64,000 bases of DNA from Bradyrhizobium sp. sBnM-33 (GCF_032917945.1 NZ_CP136624.1:7564001-7628000), one strand, 5' to 3'. Numbered from the stretch's first letter, positions 8,640 to 18,215 are shown. The notes: generated from the sequence alone by a model not told the origin. Translations and numbers: made by a program.

Positions 8640-9303
8640 GACAGGCGCGAGCCCGTAGAAGCGATGACCTATCGTTGCTGACACTTTCAAGAACGCCCAT
8701 GGCCTCGCTTACGTCCTGAGCGGAGAACTTGCCGGATCTTCGAAAGGATGTCTTTGTCATCTTCTCCACCGCCTGCGCCCTGGCCCCGGTGAACAGATCG
8801 GGGACGTAACGTTGTCATCAACGTATGCTCGCAAGTGATTCTGACAAAGAAACGTATCGCGACTTAATATCGATTCTATTGATACGAAGATTGCTTGGGC
8901 ACAGAATTGGTACGGACCTGACCTCATCACGGATGGATAGTTAGCGCCACCGACCGGTTCACGCCCGCTTGCCCAGGTACCGAGATCGAAAACGCCTACT
9001 GTCACGAACAGCGCTGTTCCGATCCATTTTTAGGCAACAACTTCTTGATGCAAAGTGGCAATAATTTTCGCTTGTGAGATTTGACTAAGGAGCAGCTAGT
9101 TGTGCGCGGCCGCCAAGCAATAGAGGGGCCCAGAATCAGGCTGCCGATCCTCATCTCGCTCTTGCAGGGAAACGAAATCATGCGGAAAGCCCGGCTACCC
9201 CAACAAGGCTATTTAGATGAAGACACAATCCAGACATGCGCATCCTCTCGCGCGGAATAAATGCAGGTGACCCCAGCTACTTCGGTTATGGTCCAAAGAA
9301 GAG
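8640..9303. other. Intergenic stretch, nothing recognised
   Basis: This 660 bp region has only short overlapping frames without domain features. It is less GC-rich around 9010-9090. No repeat copy, RNA gene or clear promoter was seen. Confidence 0.4.
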
Positions 9304-9693
9304 GTGCTGATTTTTCTCAAGGAGCTCCTTGAAAGTGAACGCATCGGTGTCACTGCATATGCAGCGATCGGACGCGCGGCTGACTCTCATGTTGCAGACC
9401 TCGCCTTTGAGTCCGAGCTCGCTCAGGGGGCAATTTGCATCCTTCTCAAAAAGGAAATTGCCACGAGAACGGGAGCCGGCATGCTTCGTCACAATAGGCG
9501 AACCGCCCGTCCGAACGTAGAATGCAGCCTCCGACGAATGATCGCATTCGCAATCCGCAATCAGACTAGGCTGGCCGATTTGATCGAGGATGCCGTCCTG
9601 AACATCTTCGATTCAAAACTAAATGCCAAACTTATGTACCTGCTGCTGCTACACCGTAAACAGGTCGAGCAGCTTGAGACGTTTCTCACCTAG
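9304..9693 (+). CDS. Hypothetical helical protein (129 aa)
   Basis: The start is GTG at 9304. The product opens MLIFLKELLESERIGVTAYA and appears to be a bundle of amphipathic helices (SELAQGAICILLKKEIATR; ADLIEDAVLNIFDSKLNAK). The pattern of acidic residues near helix starts is reminiscent of small four-helix proteins seen in rhizobia, possibly DUF6306, but I cannot confirm this. The following gene carries a likely stress promoter, and this gene ends 60 bp before that promoter. Confidence 0.55.
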   Translation: MLIFLKELLESERIGVTAYAAIGRAADSHVADLAFESELAQGAICILLKKEIATRTGAGMLRHNRRTARPNVECSLRRMIAFAIRNQTRLADLIEDAVLNIFDSKLNAKLMYLLLLHRKQVEQLETFLT

Positions 9694-9752
9694 TTCGCTC
9701 GACTCCCATCTTCATGATTTCCGTCTAGTTTTGGTGCGGAATGGTCGGTCAC

Positions 9753-9777
9753 GGAACGGCGCTTCAAATCCAGCGTT
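9753..9777 (+). promoter_or_regulatory. Probable EcfG-type general stress promoter
   Basis: GGAAC at 9753-9757 and CGTT at 9774-9777 are separated by 16 bp. This is the known consensus (GGAAC-N16/17-CGTT) of the alphaproteobacterial general stress sigma factor EcfG. It lies 73 bp before the start of the gene at 9850. Confidence 0.6.
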
Positions 9778-9849
9778 GAATCCAATGACCGCCCCCACCA
9801 AAGCACATCATACGGCACTAGATGTATGAAAATGGATGGAGAGATTTCA

Positions 9850-10050
9850 ATGACCGCAAAGGAAACTTCCTCAGAACGGGAAAAGAGAGAACTTGACCGT
9901 CAGTTGGATGAGGAACTGGAGGCCACATTCCCAGCAAGCGATCCGCCAAAGATAACTCGCTTTTCAGCAAGGTCCCCCAGCGCTGCGGATCGAACAAAGA
10001 AGAACGTCGCTCCACGGAAGGTCCGAGCGAAGCGTCTACCAATTTTTTGA
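9850..10050 (+). CDS. Small acidic/basic stress-type hypothetical protein (66 aa)
   Basis: The product has an acidic first half with the segment LDEELEATFPASDPPKITR, a motif seen in many short hypothetical proteins of rhizobia, and a basic, disordered second half (KKNVAPRKVRAKR). An upstream in-frame ATG (9826) is possible, but ggaga before 9850 favours the shorter form. The EcfG-like promoter upstream suggests induction in the general stress response. Function unknown. Confidence 0.65.
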   Translation: MTAKETSSEREKRELDRQLDEELEATFPASDPPKITRFSARSPSAADRTKKNVAPRKVRAKRLPIF

Positions 10051-10163
10051 ATATGAATCGGCACTATTTATCGCTTGTCAGATGTTGCCGAGAACTCGCA
10101 AGATGCTGGACGACCCGATAGGGCAACCGCAACCAGACATCTCCTTCGAGAGTGGGAGGCAAC

Positions 10164-10646
10164 ATGACCGAACTTTCTGGTCTCGAAACCCAGTATGGCG
10201 CTTTCCTATTCGCTTCGCTTTCCGAGACAGATGGGATGACATTGAGCGTCTTGTCCCTGCTCGCACGTCAGGACATTGATCCCTGGCAGGAGGCGGCTCG
10301 CCTTACACAGCTTCCGAAGGCTCAGGCGATAAACAGCCTCGCCGCGAAGATATGGAAATCGAATAGCGAGCGATGGACGCCATCTGAGGCGAGCATCCTG
10401 GCGGCTCGTTTGATCAAGCTTCTGCCTTCGCACAGTCGCCTCCACGCCAGCCCACTCTGGGCCCGCGACGACACTGGCGGGTTGACGTTTTGGATGGTCG
10501 GCTGGATGCTATTTATGTCAGTCGCCATATCGGGAAACAACACGCAGAAGTCGACCAGTGACTCCAGCGCTCCGGCCACCAGCGTCAGCATGGCTGCACA
10601 TGGACACGCAGTGACACGATCGTCCCGAGGGATTGGAGCGGACTAA
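10164..10646 (+). CDS. Conserved hypothetical protein (160 aa)
   Basis: The ATG at 10164 follows gggagg at good spacing. The product begins MTELSGLETQYGAFLFASLS and contains a helical region (TLSVLSLLARQDIDPWQEAA, then RLTQLPKAQAINSLAAKIW). After about residue 115 there is one hydrophobic span (LTFWMVGWMLFMSVAIS) and a Ser/Thr-rich tail. Proteins with the same first 100 residues are familiar hypothetical genes of Bradyrhizobium. No function is known to me. Confidence 0.65.
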   Translation: MTELSGLETQYGAFLFASLSETDGMTLSVLSLLARQDIDPWQEAARLTQLPKAQAINSLAAKIWKSNSERWTPSEASILAARLIKLLPSHSRLHASPLWARDDTGGLTFWMVGWMLFMSVAISGNNTQKSTSDSSAPATSVSMAAHGHAVTRSSRGIGAD

Positions 10647-10673
10647 GATATCGGCGATACTGGAGAAGTATCG

Positions 10674-11036
10674 ATGAGTAAGAGGATTACTGCCGAGAAC
10701 ATCAAGCTAAAGCGGGCATACGATCCTGCGCTGGTTCAAGTGACGGCACTAGAATACTGGTCGACCGGCTGTGGCCGCGCGGGGTCGGGAAAGCAGATGC
10801 TCGATCGATTTGTGGGCCAAGGATTGTACGTTTCGACGTCGCTACTCGGAAGAAATAGATCGGCATCAAGACCAGCTCGGCGAACTTCGTACCCTCGCTC
10901 AAGGAGCGACGGATTACACTCGTTTTTGCAGCGCATGATGAGGCTAACAACGATGCGGTCGTTCTGAGAGGAATCCTGCTTGGCCGGAGCATCCCACGAC
11001 GCCCTCGTTCTCGCTCGCTTCGCGCTCGCACCGTAG
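10674..11036 (+). pseudogene. YeaO-type DUF488 gene, frameshifted and deleted
   Basis: The first frame begins ITAENIKLKRAYDPA as in YeaO-like DUF488 proteins. The pieces RILVDRLWPRG, YSEEIDRHQDQLGELRTLAQ and NNDAVVLRGILLGRSIP follow in the expected order but in different frames, with part of the middle missing. The gene is therefore broken by several indels. An intact DUF488 gene of another subtype lies at 11687. Confidence 0.7.
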
Positions 11037-11230
11037 TTCGTCGTCGTTCGGAGGCTACACTTCATCCCTTCGAATGCTCCTTCTCTAAGGTGTGCTCCCG
11101 CTGTTGCGGACCATTGCGTCGTTTGGAAACAGGCCGGCTGAGATCGTATGCCTGGCGAGATAAAGCCCGTCTGCTCGATCAGCCTTCTCGTAAACTAGTG
11201 ACCGCAACGATCATTGTGAAAGAAGCAACC

Positions 11231-11683
11231 ATGAGCGACGTCGAGCGAAATGATGCTGAGAAGCGGCCGTCCATCGTCTTGACGGCATCGGACCGTGAAC
11301 GGTTATTCGCGCTGCTTGGCGCCGCGCGAACGACAGTCGACATGGAGACCGCCTGTTTTCTTCGCGAGGAAATCGAGCGCGCGGATGTTGCACCAGACGA
11401 TATCGCACCAAATTCGGTCGTAAGACTCGGCTGTGACGTAAAATTCGTCGATCACGCAGATGCACGTATTCAACAAGCTCAACTTGTCTCCCCGGAAGAG
11501 ACACTGCGCGGCCGCTGCATTTCAGTGCTAAGTCCAATAGGAACTGCGCTGATCGGTCTTGGACCGGGGCAGTCGATCCATTGGACCGAGCAAGGAAGAG
11601 AGCGTAGCCTCGCGGTTCTTGAAGTGCGAGTTCGGCAAAGGGATGGCCATGAAAGGAGTACCGTAGTCGGACGGAAGATTTGA
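11231..11683 (+). CDS. Rnk/GreA-like protein, copy 3
   Basis: The start at 11231 (MSDVERNDAEKRPSIVLTAS) matches the layout of the other two copies; the longer frame back to 11090 has no similarity. The 150-residue product has the helical N-terminal segment and a C-terminal domain with SVLSPIGTALIGLGPGQSIH. It is followed after only 3 bp by the DUF488 gene, so the two are probably cotranscribed and may work together, though no link is known. Confidence 0.78.
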   Translation: MSDVERNDAEKRPSIVLTASDRERLFALLGAARTTVDMETACFLREEIERADVAPDDIAPNSVVRLGCDVKFVDHADARIQQAQLVSPEETLRGRCISVLSPIGTALIGLGPGQSIHWTEQGRERSLAVLEVRVRQRDGHERSTVVGRKI

Positions 11684-11686
11684 AAC

Positions 11687-12238
11687 ATGGCGCATCGATT
11701 TTTTACAATCGGGCACTCGACCCGCTCTGTCGGTGAGTTCGTGGATTTGCTGAGACCGCACGAGGTTAAGCTTGTCGTCGACGTTCGAACCATTCCGCGC
11801 TCACTGACCAACCCCCAGTACAACGCCGCGCGGTTCGCTAACGATCTGTCCGAGTTACAAATTGGCTATGAACATATCATCGAGCTGGGAGGCTTCCGTG
11901 GCAAGAAGCGAGACGTGCCCGCGGACGTGAATGCATTCTGGGAAAATAGGAGCTTTCACGATTATGCGGACTACGCGATGAGCGATGAGTTTCGGTCCGG
12001 CCTCGCCAAGCTTTGCAAACTTGGGCACGGGACCACTTCTGCAATAATGTGTGCTGAGACCGTCTGGTGGCGATGCCATCGAAGAATAATTGCCGACTAC
12101 CTCATCACGGCCGGCGAGACGGTATTCCATATTTTAGGGACTAACCACGTTGTGCCAGCATCTCTCACTCGAGGGGCTATACTGTCACCAGACGGCACGC
12201 TGTCCTATCCCCGCCCTCCTTTTCCCAGAACAAAATAA
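11687..12238 (+). CDS. DUF488-family protein
   Basis: The 183-residue product opens HRFFTIGHSTRSVGEFVDLL and has VDVRTIPRSLTNPQYN and a cysteine motif in IMCAETVWWRCHRRIIADYL, all hallmarks of the larger DUF488 subtype. The family is cytoplasmic and its activity is not settled. The gene follows the third Rnk-like gene by 3 bp. The length is normal for the family and there is no interruption. Confidence 0.85.
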   Translation: MAHRFFTIGHSTRSVGEFVDLLRPHEVKLVVDVRTIPRSLTNPQYNAARFANDLSELQIGYEHIIELGGFRGKKRDVPADVNAFWENRSFHDYADYAMSDEFRSGLAKLCKLGHGTTSAIMCAETVWWRCHRRIIADYLITAGETVFHILGTNHVVPASLTRGAILSPDGTLSYPRPPFPRTK

Positions 12239-12253
12239 CCGCAGCAAAGAGCT

Positions 12254-12269
12254 AATTGAATTCGTTTGT
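12254..12269 (+). promoter_or_regulatory. Repeated motif, copy 3 (aattgaattcgtttgt)
   Basis: This copy matches copies 1 and 2 except for one base (aattg for aatta). No intact gene follows it on either strand for 550 bp, so it may be left over from a lost target gene. Confidence 0.35.
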
Positions 12270-12821
12270 CAGACCCAAAGGCAAGGCCCGAACTCTCTCT
12301 GCCAACGGATGTTCCGCGGGCATTTCCAGCCGCGCAGCTCGGTTCACCCATCACGAACCAGACGTCAGGGCGCGTCGGCGTCGTCCGAACGCACGGCCTT
12401 CGCCTTACAGTCGATTGATCTGTTTGACGTCTTGGCGAGTGAATTTCAATCGGACACCGGCCCCCCATACTGGCATCCTCTTCGACGACGACTCCGAGCT
12501 TCTCGAGGCGCGGCTTACAGCTTGGACGTCGCCTTCCGAGTGGAGCCAGACACTGCCGTTCGCCTCCATCAGGGTTTTGGTTTCGGCAGGATTCCAGCAG
12601 TTCCCCCGAAGTCCTCGCGGCTAATTCCCATTAAGGCGCGCGCGGCCGCAATCAAACGTCCTGTCAGCTTGATCTTGGATCCCATGTTTGGGTCTCATTG
12701 CAGGGTGAGAATGATGCGTTGTTTTGTCTCTCGGACAAGTCGAGATATTCAATGGTCAGCAGCACTCTCAATAAACCGCCGCCTTGCTTCTGGCCAACGT
12801 TTGGTTCCCGTGTCCCGAATC
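12270..12821. other. Gene-free stretch after motif copy 3
   Basis: Several long frames cross this region on both strands, but none shows protein-like features. It may contain an unrecognisable gene remnant, because it follows the repeated operator-like motif that elsewhere lies near genes. Confidence 0.35.
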
Positions 12822-13470
12822 TCAAGGCTCTTTGTCGAAATGCTTGCGAGGGCGGGCAGTCGGGAGTTGCCACCCACGGCGGATCGCCATCAGGCGAAGT
12901 CCAAAGCAGAGTGCGACTCCGGCAATCGTCGTCGCGGTTGAGGGAATGTGCAGCAGGGCGCCTGCAACCACCACCGCCGCACCGGCCAAAGCGGCAACGG
13001 CGTAAAGATCGGCGCGCAGCACGGTTGGAATTTCGGCGACAAGGACATCGCGCACCATGCCTCCGCCTATCCCCGTCACCATGCCGAGGAGTGCCGCCAT
13101 AACCGGATTCATGCCGAGGGCCAGCGCTTTTTGGGTGCCGGACACGGCGAAGAGCGCCAGTCCCCCAGCGTCGAACAGAAGGACGGAGTTGCGCCACCGG
13201 TCGACGCCGGAAGCCAGCAGAAGGTCAGCACGCCCGCCAAAAGGGAAACGGCAGATATCGCCAGTCGCTGATCGCTGCGGGCGGGACCGCGCCAATCAGC
13301 AGATCGCGGGTGATACCTCCGAAATTCCCCGCCACGAACGACAGCACCAGAACGCCGAACAGGTCGAGCCGGCGCTTGACGGCAGCGGTGGCACCGCTGA
13401 GCGCGAAGACAAAGGTCCCGATTAGGTCGAGCATCAATAGCAGCATGTTCATCGTGGGTCGGCGGCCCAT
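12822..13470 (-). pseudogene. TRIC/UPF0126 channel gene with two frameshifts
   Basis: The start region (MNMLLLMLDLIGTFVFALSG, then FVAGNFGGITRDLLIGAVPP) and the second half (LFAVSGTQKALALGMNPVMA, then GIGGGMVRDVLVAEIPTVLR) are typical of the duplicated GG-containing membrane protein family related to TRIC cation channels. The halves lie in different frames. The link AVSLLAGVLTFCWLP is in a third frame. Each break is explained by one missing G on the coding strand, near 13251 and 13205. With both repaired the product would be about 215 residues and complete. Confidence 0.78.
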
Positions 13471-13901
13471 GTGAGGTGAAGTCGTACTCTACATCTCCCG
13501 CGCCGATCAGAAATAGCAAATGCCACCCGCAGCCGCCACCAGCCAAACCCGCACTGCGACGATCAATGTTTCCACGCAGCACGACGTTCTGGCGCTGGCT
13601 GGGCTACATCCAATAATTATATCATTCGCATTCCTAAACGACACGCGATAACGCCACGTCCGTATGGCGAATCTATTCCTGCTGACGAGGCGCCCACTGC
13701 GGCCTTTCTTGTGTTGGGGGCTATCGGCGTAAGCATCGAATTTGCCGACCCGAAAAAGGGTCTGCTCTGCCTTATCTCGAGCGCCGCGGATGGATCGCCT
13801 GCTCCGTTATCCACGAAATGGGCGGCATCACAACCCGAAATTGTCTTAATGTTCTGCACGATCCCGGGGCGACGCAGCATAAGGATAATGGTGTTGATCA
13901 T

Positions 13902-14858
13902 ATGGACGAAACGAATTTTGCCGGCCTGCCTGTCGGAGGCCGACGCTTAACTATTGTTTTCAGTCGGCTTCAACACGCAGTCGCTGCGGCAGATTACGGG
14001 AGTTTTCGGCAAGCTGCCCATGCGTTGTCGATAAAGCAATCGACACTCAGCCGTTCTGTCCAGCTTCTCGAGCACTCGATTGGCGTCGTCATCTTCGAAC
14101 GGTCAAGCGGTGGCGTTCGCGCAACGCCGGCGGGTCGTCACTTTCTGCGCATGACGCGCTCGATATTGGAACAGATCGAGGCACTTATCGCATCAACAAG
14201 AGCGAAGGGATCTGGCGAAGCCGGTCGTCTCGTTATCGGGTTCTGTACCTCGCTGACGGCAGGCAATCTGCGCGCGACATTGCTCGATTTCAAGAAGCTA
14301 TTCCCGCAGGTCGAACTCGTTACCGTCGAGAGATCTAGAACGCGGCTTGCAACGGCGCTCCACAACGGAGTTATCGACATAAGCATCATAACAGGCGACC
14401 CGCAGCCCTTCGATAGCAAGATCACTCCACTCTGGAGTGAACGAATTCTAATCGTTCTGCCGAGTGACCATCCTTTGGCTGCGCGCGAAGTCATCTACTG
14501 GACAGATCTGCAGCATCAGATTGTTTTGCTCAGTCACTATGATCCCGGGCGCGAGCTTGAGGATCTCCTGAACGCAAAGCTCATCTCCCCTGAACACCGG
14601 CCTCGTATCGAACGCCATGACGTCAGCCGTGGCGTCATCAAGAGCTTGATCGCCGTGGGGTTTGGCATAAGCCTTGTACTGGAATCCGATATAGGTGCCA
14701 ACTTTTCCGGTCTCGTCTATCGTGAGCTGCGCGACGGAACGGGGCCGAGTCGCATCGGCTTTTCAGCGGTCTGGCGGGGAGACAATGAAAACCCTGCCCT
14801 CCAAAATCTCCTAAAATTGCTTGCCGAGCGCTATCCCTTCGGTCCGGTGGCCCCGTGA
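13902..14858 (+). CDS. LysR-family transcriptional regulator
   Basis: From the ATG at 13902 the product has 318 residues. The winged helix lies at about residues 15-75 (LQHAVAAADYGSFRQAAHAL, then SIKQSTLSRSVQLLEHSIG), and the effector-binding domain begins near 100 (GRLVIGFCTSLTAGNLRATL) and includes ITPLWSERILIVLPSDHPLA. The longer frame to 13818 has no extra similarity. The nearest genes on the same strand are the HpaI-type aldolase and RidA genes; control of them is possible but not shown. Confidence 0.88.
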   Translation: MDETNFAGLPVGGRRLTIVFSRLQHAVAAADYGSFRQAAHALSIKQSTLSRSVQLLEHSIGVVIFERSSGGVRATPAGRHFLRMTRSILEQIEALIASTRAKGSGEAGRLVIGFCTSLTAGNLRATLLDFKKLFPQVELVTVERSRTRLATALHNGVIDISIITGDPQPFDSKITPLWSERILIVLPSDHPLAAREVIYWTDLQHQIVLLSHYDPGRELEDLLNAKLISPEHRPRIERHDVSRGVIKSLIAVGFGISLVLESDIGANFSGLVYRELRDGTGPSRIGFSAVWRGDNENPALQNLLKLLAERYPFGPVAP

Positions 14859-14979
14859 GACGTCCTTCGTGATCTTGCAAAAGCGCGGTCCGTCGCCATG
14901 AACCGCGCCAGCATCGAGAGCCTCCGGCGAGCGACACCGTACCCGGTTCCCGAGAGCCCGGTCCGCGGCTAGCGGATGC

Positions 14980-15182
14980 TCACAAGCAGAATCCGCTTAG
15001 ACTAAATTTCCTCGCACACATCGTCTGCGCGTCATAGATCCTGATCTGAAGCATGGGAAAACGCCTATTTAGTTCTTCTCCACCTGCCCTGCCCCGTCTT
15101 TGGTAGCAAATTCGGCTTTGAGTCGGCCGTCCACTTCAAGCGCGTAACCAGAGGCCGGCAGTTCACGGGTGGCTGCAACCAT
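14980..15182 (-). pseudogene. Small conserved hypothetical gene, one frameshift
   Basis: The first frame reads MVAATRELPASGYALEVDGR and then LKAEFATKDGAG. A shift of one base near 15090 restores GGEELNRRFPMLQIRIYDAQ, the usual ending of this Bradyrhizobium small-protein family. The break lies in a G-rich run (ggggcagggcagg on the coding strand) and is explained by a missing G. Function of the family is unknown. Confidence 0.65.
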
Positions 15183-15728
15183 TTCATTCCTTTTGTGCAG
15201 TCCTTTTGTGCAGTGAGGTGGTCGAGATTGACGGGTTAGCGTGGGTCGCCCAAACCTCGCTAGAGCCATCCGCGCGACTGAGGGGGATAGGCCACCGTTC
15301 GTTGTGAATTGACACCCCGCATTGGAGTTCATCAAGGAGAGCATTTGCATCGCCCGAACAGTCGGAGGGCTTTCCGTTTGCGTGGATCCAGGCGCGGTAG
15401 AGCAATAGATTCCCCGGCCCTAGCGTTCGGCGTCGCGCTGTTTTCAATCACTCGCCGGTCGCGCCGCGAAGAGCGTCCGATCTCTCGTTTGACATCAGAA
15501 GTTCCCACACGGTGGAGGCACGCCTGTCCGTCACCACAGTGCCTCCGAATTCGCGGCTTTGCGCTTCAAATCAGCTTCCAGTCGGGCCGGAAGGCTTCGA
15601 TCGGCGATATCTCGATGCCAATGAATAAACTCCGGGACATCGTCAGTTGCGGCCTTCAATTCCGGGCATCGATCCGCTGTTCCCCTCGATCCTGTAGAGC
15701 GGAATTGATCAAAACTAGGGGCCTACGT
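15183..15728. other. Gene-free stretch before the aldolase
   Basis: A plus-strand frame runs through this region into the aldolase gene, but its first 140 codons have no aldolase similarity and look like chance coding. No repeat or RNA was recognised. Confidence 0.4.
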
Positions 15729-16580
15729 ATGTTTGTATCAAGACGCTCGTCACCATCTTCGCCGTACTCCGGTGATCACCACTTCGGGGAAAATGCGTTG
15801 CGCCGAAATCAATTGAAACCCCGCCTTGCGGCCGGCGGTTGCGCGTTCGGAACGATGGCGTTCGAATTCTTCACGCCCGGCTACCCGACGATCTGCCGGG
15901 AAGCGGGCGCTGAATTCATCCTCTACGACATGGAGCACTCAGGCGTCGGCTTCGAGACGATGAAGGCCCAGTTCGCATTCTGCCGTGGACTTGATCTGGT
16001 GCCTCTCGTGCGTGTTCCGTCGGACCACTATCATCACATTGCGCGTGCGCTCGACATTGGTGCAATGGGCATCATGGTGCCGATGGTCGAAACACCCGAG
16101 CAGGCAAAGGCGATCGTTAACTGCACCAGGTATCCGCCGGCAGGGCGGCGTGGCGCGGCTTTCAACGTGGCGGCGCACGATGACTATTCGAGGGGGCCCG
16201 AGACCGACAAAATCACTCAAGCGAACGCGCGCACGATGGTCATCGCGCTGGTGGAGACAGCAAAGGCCATTGCAAATGTCGATGCGATCGCAGCGGTCGA
16301 CGGCGTCGACGTGGTCTGGCTTGGTCACTACGATCTGACGAACTTCATCGGTATCCCCGGGGAGTTCGACAATCCGAAATTCCATGCAGCTGTCGATGGC
16401 CTGGTCGAGGCGTGCAAGAACCACGGCAAGACGCCAGGTTTTCTCGCCGGAAACGAGCAGTGGGCGCGCGATTTCCGTGCCAAGGGTTTTCGCATGATCG
16501 CCTACGGCGTCGACACGCTGTTGATGCAAAACGCGCTCGCGCATGGCATCAAGCTATTGCAGGGGACCGTGACGAAATAG
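15729..16580 (+). CDS. HpcH/HpaI-type aldolase
   Basis: The family (class II pyruvate aldolases, metal dependent) cleaves or forms 2-oxo acid aldol products. The TIM-barrel domain starts at about residue 25 (LKPRLAAGGCAFGTMAFEFF) and carries AEFILYDMEHSGVGFE, the metal-site region with MGIMVPMVETPEQAKAIV and ALVETAKAIANVDAIAAVDG. The true start is unclear: ATG 15729 gives 283 residues, while family proteins usually begin near the TTG at 15798. Substrate cannot be inferred. It precedes the IS1182-type element, and a RidA gene follows that element. Confidence 0.85.
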   Translation: MFVSRRSSPSSPYSGDHHFGENALRRNQLKPRLAAGGCAFGTMAFEFFTPGYPTICREAGAEFILYDMEHSGVGFETMKAQFAFCRGLDLVPLVRVPSDHYHHIARALDIGAMGIMVPMVETPEQAKAIVNCTRYPPAGRRGAAFNVAAHDDYSRGPETDKITQANARTMVIALVETAKAIANVDAIAAVDGVDVVWLGHYDLTNFIGIPGEFDNPKFHAAVDGLVEACKNHGKTPGFLAGNEQWARDFRAKGFRMIAYGVDTLLMQNALAHGIKLLQGTVTK

Positions 16581-16725
16581 GGCGACGCGACGGGAGGCGT
16601 GATGAGCCGGCGGATTCGCAAAATAGGCGATATGGAATTTGCTTAGCAATGGAAGGCCGAGGTTGTCCGTTTCAGTTGCATAAGCAGACATCGACCTCAG
16701 CCGCAAGTACGTCCGCTTTGTGCCC

Positions 16726-18215
16726 GATTGTGTTGAAAAAGTCTTCGGTTGCGCTGGTTGATGTTCGCTGATTCAGTCGTTGCGAGAGGACTGAATCATG
16801 ATGGGACATCAGCGAGTTGAGCAGGTCGCGTTGTTCTATGAGTTTTCGCTCGAGCGGCACGTTCCGGCCGATCATTTGTTGCGATCGATCGACAGGTTCG
16901 TGGACCTCGATGGGTTAAGGCGAGAGCTATCCCCCTTCTACAGCACGATCGGGCGGCCCTCGATCGCGCCCGAGCTGATGATCCGGATGCTGTTGGTCGG
17001 TTACTGCTTCGGCATCCGCTCGGAGCGGCGCCTGTGCGAAGAGGTTCACCTCAACCTGGCATACCGCTGGTTCTGCCGCCTTGGGCTCGATGGTGACGTG
17101 CCCGATCATTCGACCTTCTCAAAGAACCGACATGGCCGCTTCCGCGATAGTGATCTGCTGCGACGGCTGTTCGAAGACGTCTTGCGCCGCTGCATCGACG
17201 AGGGTCTGGTTGGCGGAGAAGGCTTTGCGGTCGATGCTAGCCTGATCAAGGCCGATGCTAACCGGCAGAACGGCGTCGAGGGCGAAAAGGGGTTGCCGCC
17301 AAAAGCCGCAAGCCGTGCCGTCGACGAGTATCTAGCTGTCCTGGACGATGCGGCGTTTGGGGCCGCGACCGAGATCGTCCCCAAGTTCATCTCACCGGCT
17401 GATCCTGCCGCGCGCTGGACCGGTGCCCATGGCGGACAGGCTTTCTTTGCCTACTCCACGAACTATCTGATCGATGTGGAAAATGCGATCATTGTCGACG
17501 TTGAGCCGACCACAGCGATCCGGCAGGCAGAAGTTCTCGCTGCCAAGCGCATGATCGAGCGGACCGCAAAGAACTTCGGTCTTCACCCGTCCAGGCTTCT
17601 CGGTGACAGCGCCTATGGTTCAGCCGACATGCTGGGCTGGCTGGTCGATGAGCACGGCATCGAGCCGCATGTGACCGTGTTCGACAAATCAGCGCGCAAG
17701 GATGGGACCTTCACACGGGAGGACTTCAACTACGATCCAGTCAGCGACGTCTATATCTGTCCTGGCGGCAAGACGCTGACCACAACAGGGACGCGTGTGA
17801 ATGATGGCGAGACGTTGCTTTATCGAGCGAGCAAGGCTGACTGTGACGCCTGCGCCTTGAGGCCACACTGCTGCCCGAACACGCCTGCTCGAAAGGTGCC
17901 TCGCTCGATCCATGAGAGAGCCCGCGACATGGCGCGGGCGATTGCTAAATCCTGGGAAGGTCGAGCATCGCGACGGCTACGTAAGAAGGTCGAAATGTTG
18001 TTCGCTCACCTCAAGCGCATTCTCAAGCTCGACCGACTGCGATTACGTGGACCAAACGGGGCTCGCGACGAGTTCCTCCTTGCAGCAACCGCCCAGAACC
18101 TCCGGAAACTAGCCAAGCTGGTCCCAATGCCGCAGCCAAATCCGGCCTGAGAAGCGGTCGGCTGTGCCGCATTTGCGGCTCGCCTCGCTCGCGGGCCGAC
18201 TTCTTCAACGGAATC
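16726..18215 (+). mobile_element. IS1182-type insertion sequence
   Basis: The element of about 1.49 kb has a single transposase gene and imperfect terminal inverted repeats: left gattgtgttgaaaaagtctt (16726 onward) and right, read inward, gattccgttgaagaagtcgg (18215 backward), with 16 of 21 bases shared over positions 16726-16746 and 18195-18215. No clear target duplication was seen. It separates the aldolase and RidA genes. Confidence 0.8.
16798..18150 (+). CDS. IS1182-family transposase
   Basis: The 450-residue DDE transposase has the N-terminal helical DUF772 domain (ISBTP-like start with LFYEFSLERHVPADHLLRSI and MLLVGYCFGIRSERRLCEEV) and catalytic acidic residues in FAVDASLIKADA, LLGDSAYGSADM and the final KVEMLFAHLKRIL. 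A cysteine cluster (DCDACALRPHCC) is typical of the family. The gene is uninterrupted, so the element may be active. Confidence 0.92.
   Translation: MMGHQRVEQVALFYEFSLERHVPADHLLRSIDRFVDLDGLRRELSPFYSTIGRPSIAPELMIRMLLVGYCFGIRSERRLCEEVHLNLAYRWFCRLGLDGDVPDHSTFSKNRHGRFRDSDLLRRLFEDVLRRCIDEGLVGGEGFAVDASLIKADANRQNGVEGEKGLPPKAASRAVDEYLAVLDDAAFGAATEIVPKFISPADPAARWTGAHGGQAFFAYSTNYLIDVENAIIVDVEPTTAIRQAEVLAAKRMIERTAKNFGLHPSRLLGDSAYGSADMLGWLVDEHGIEPHVTVFDKSARKDGTFTREDFNYDPVSDVYICPGGKTLTTTGTRVNDGETLLYRASKADCDACALRPHCCPNTPARKVPRSIHERARDMARAIAKSWEGRASRRLRKKVEMLFAHLKRILKLDRLRLRGPNGARDEFLLAATAQNLRKLAKLVPMPQPNPA

Noticed and set aside
12150..12941. 263-codon open frame on the plus strand
   Set aside because: It overlaps the DUF488 gene end and the TRIC pseudogene and has no protein-like features.
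15309..15728. N-terminal extension of the aldolase frame
   Set aside because: No aldolase similarity before about 15800; the family starts near there.
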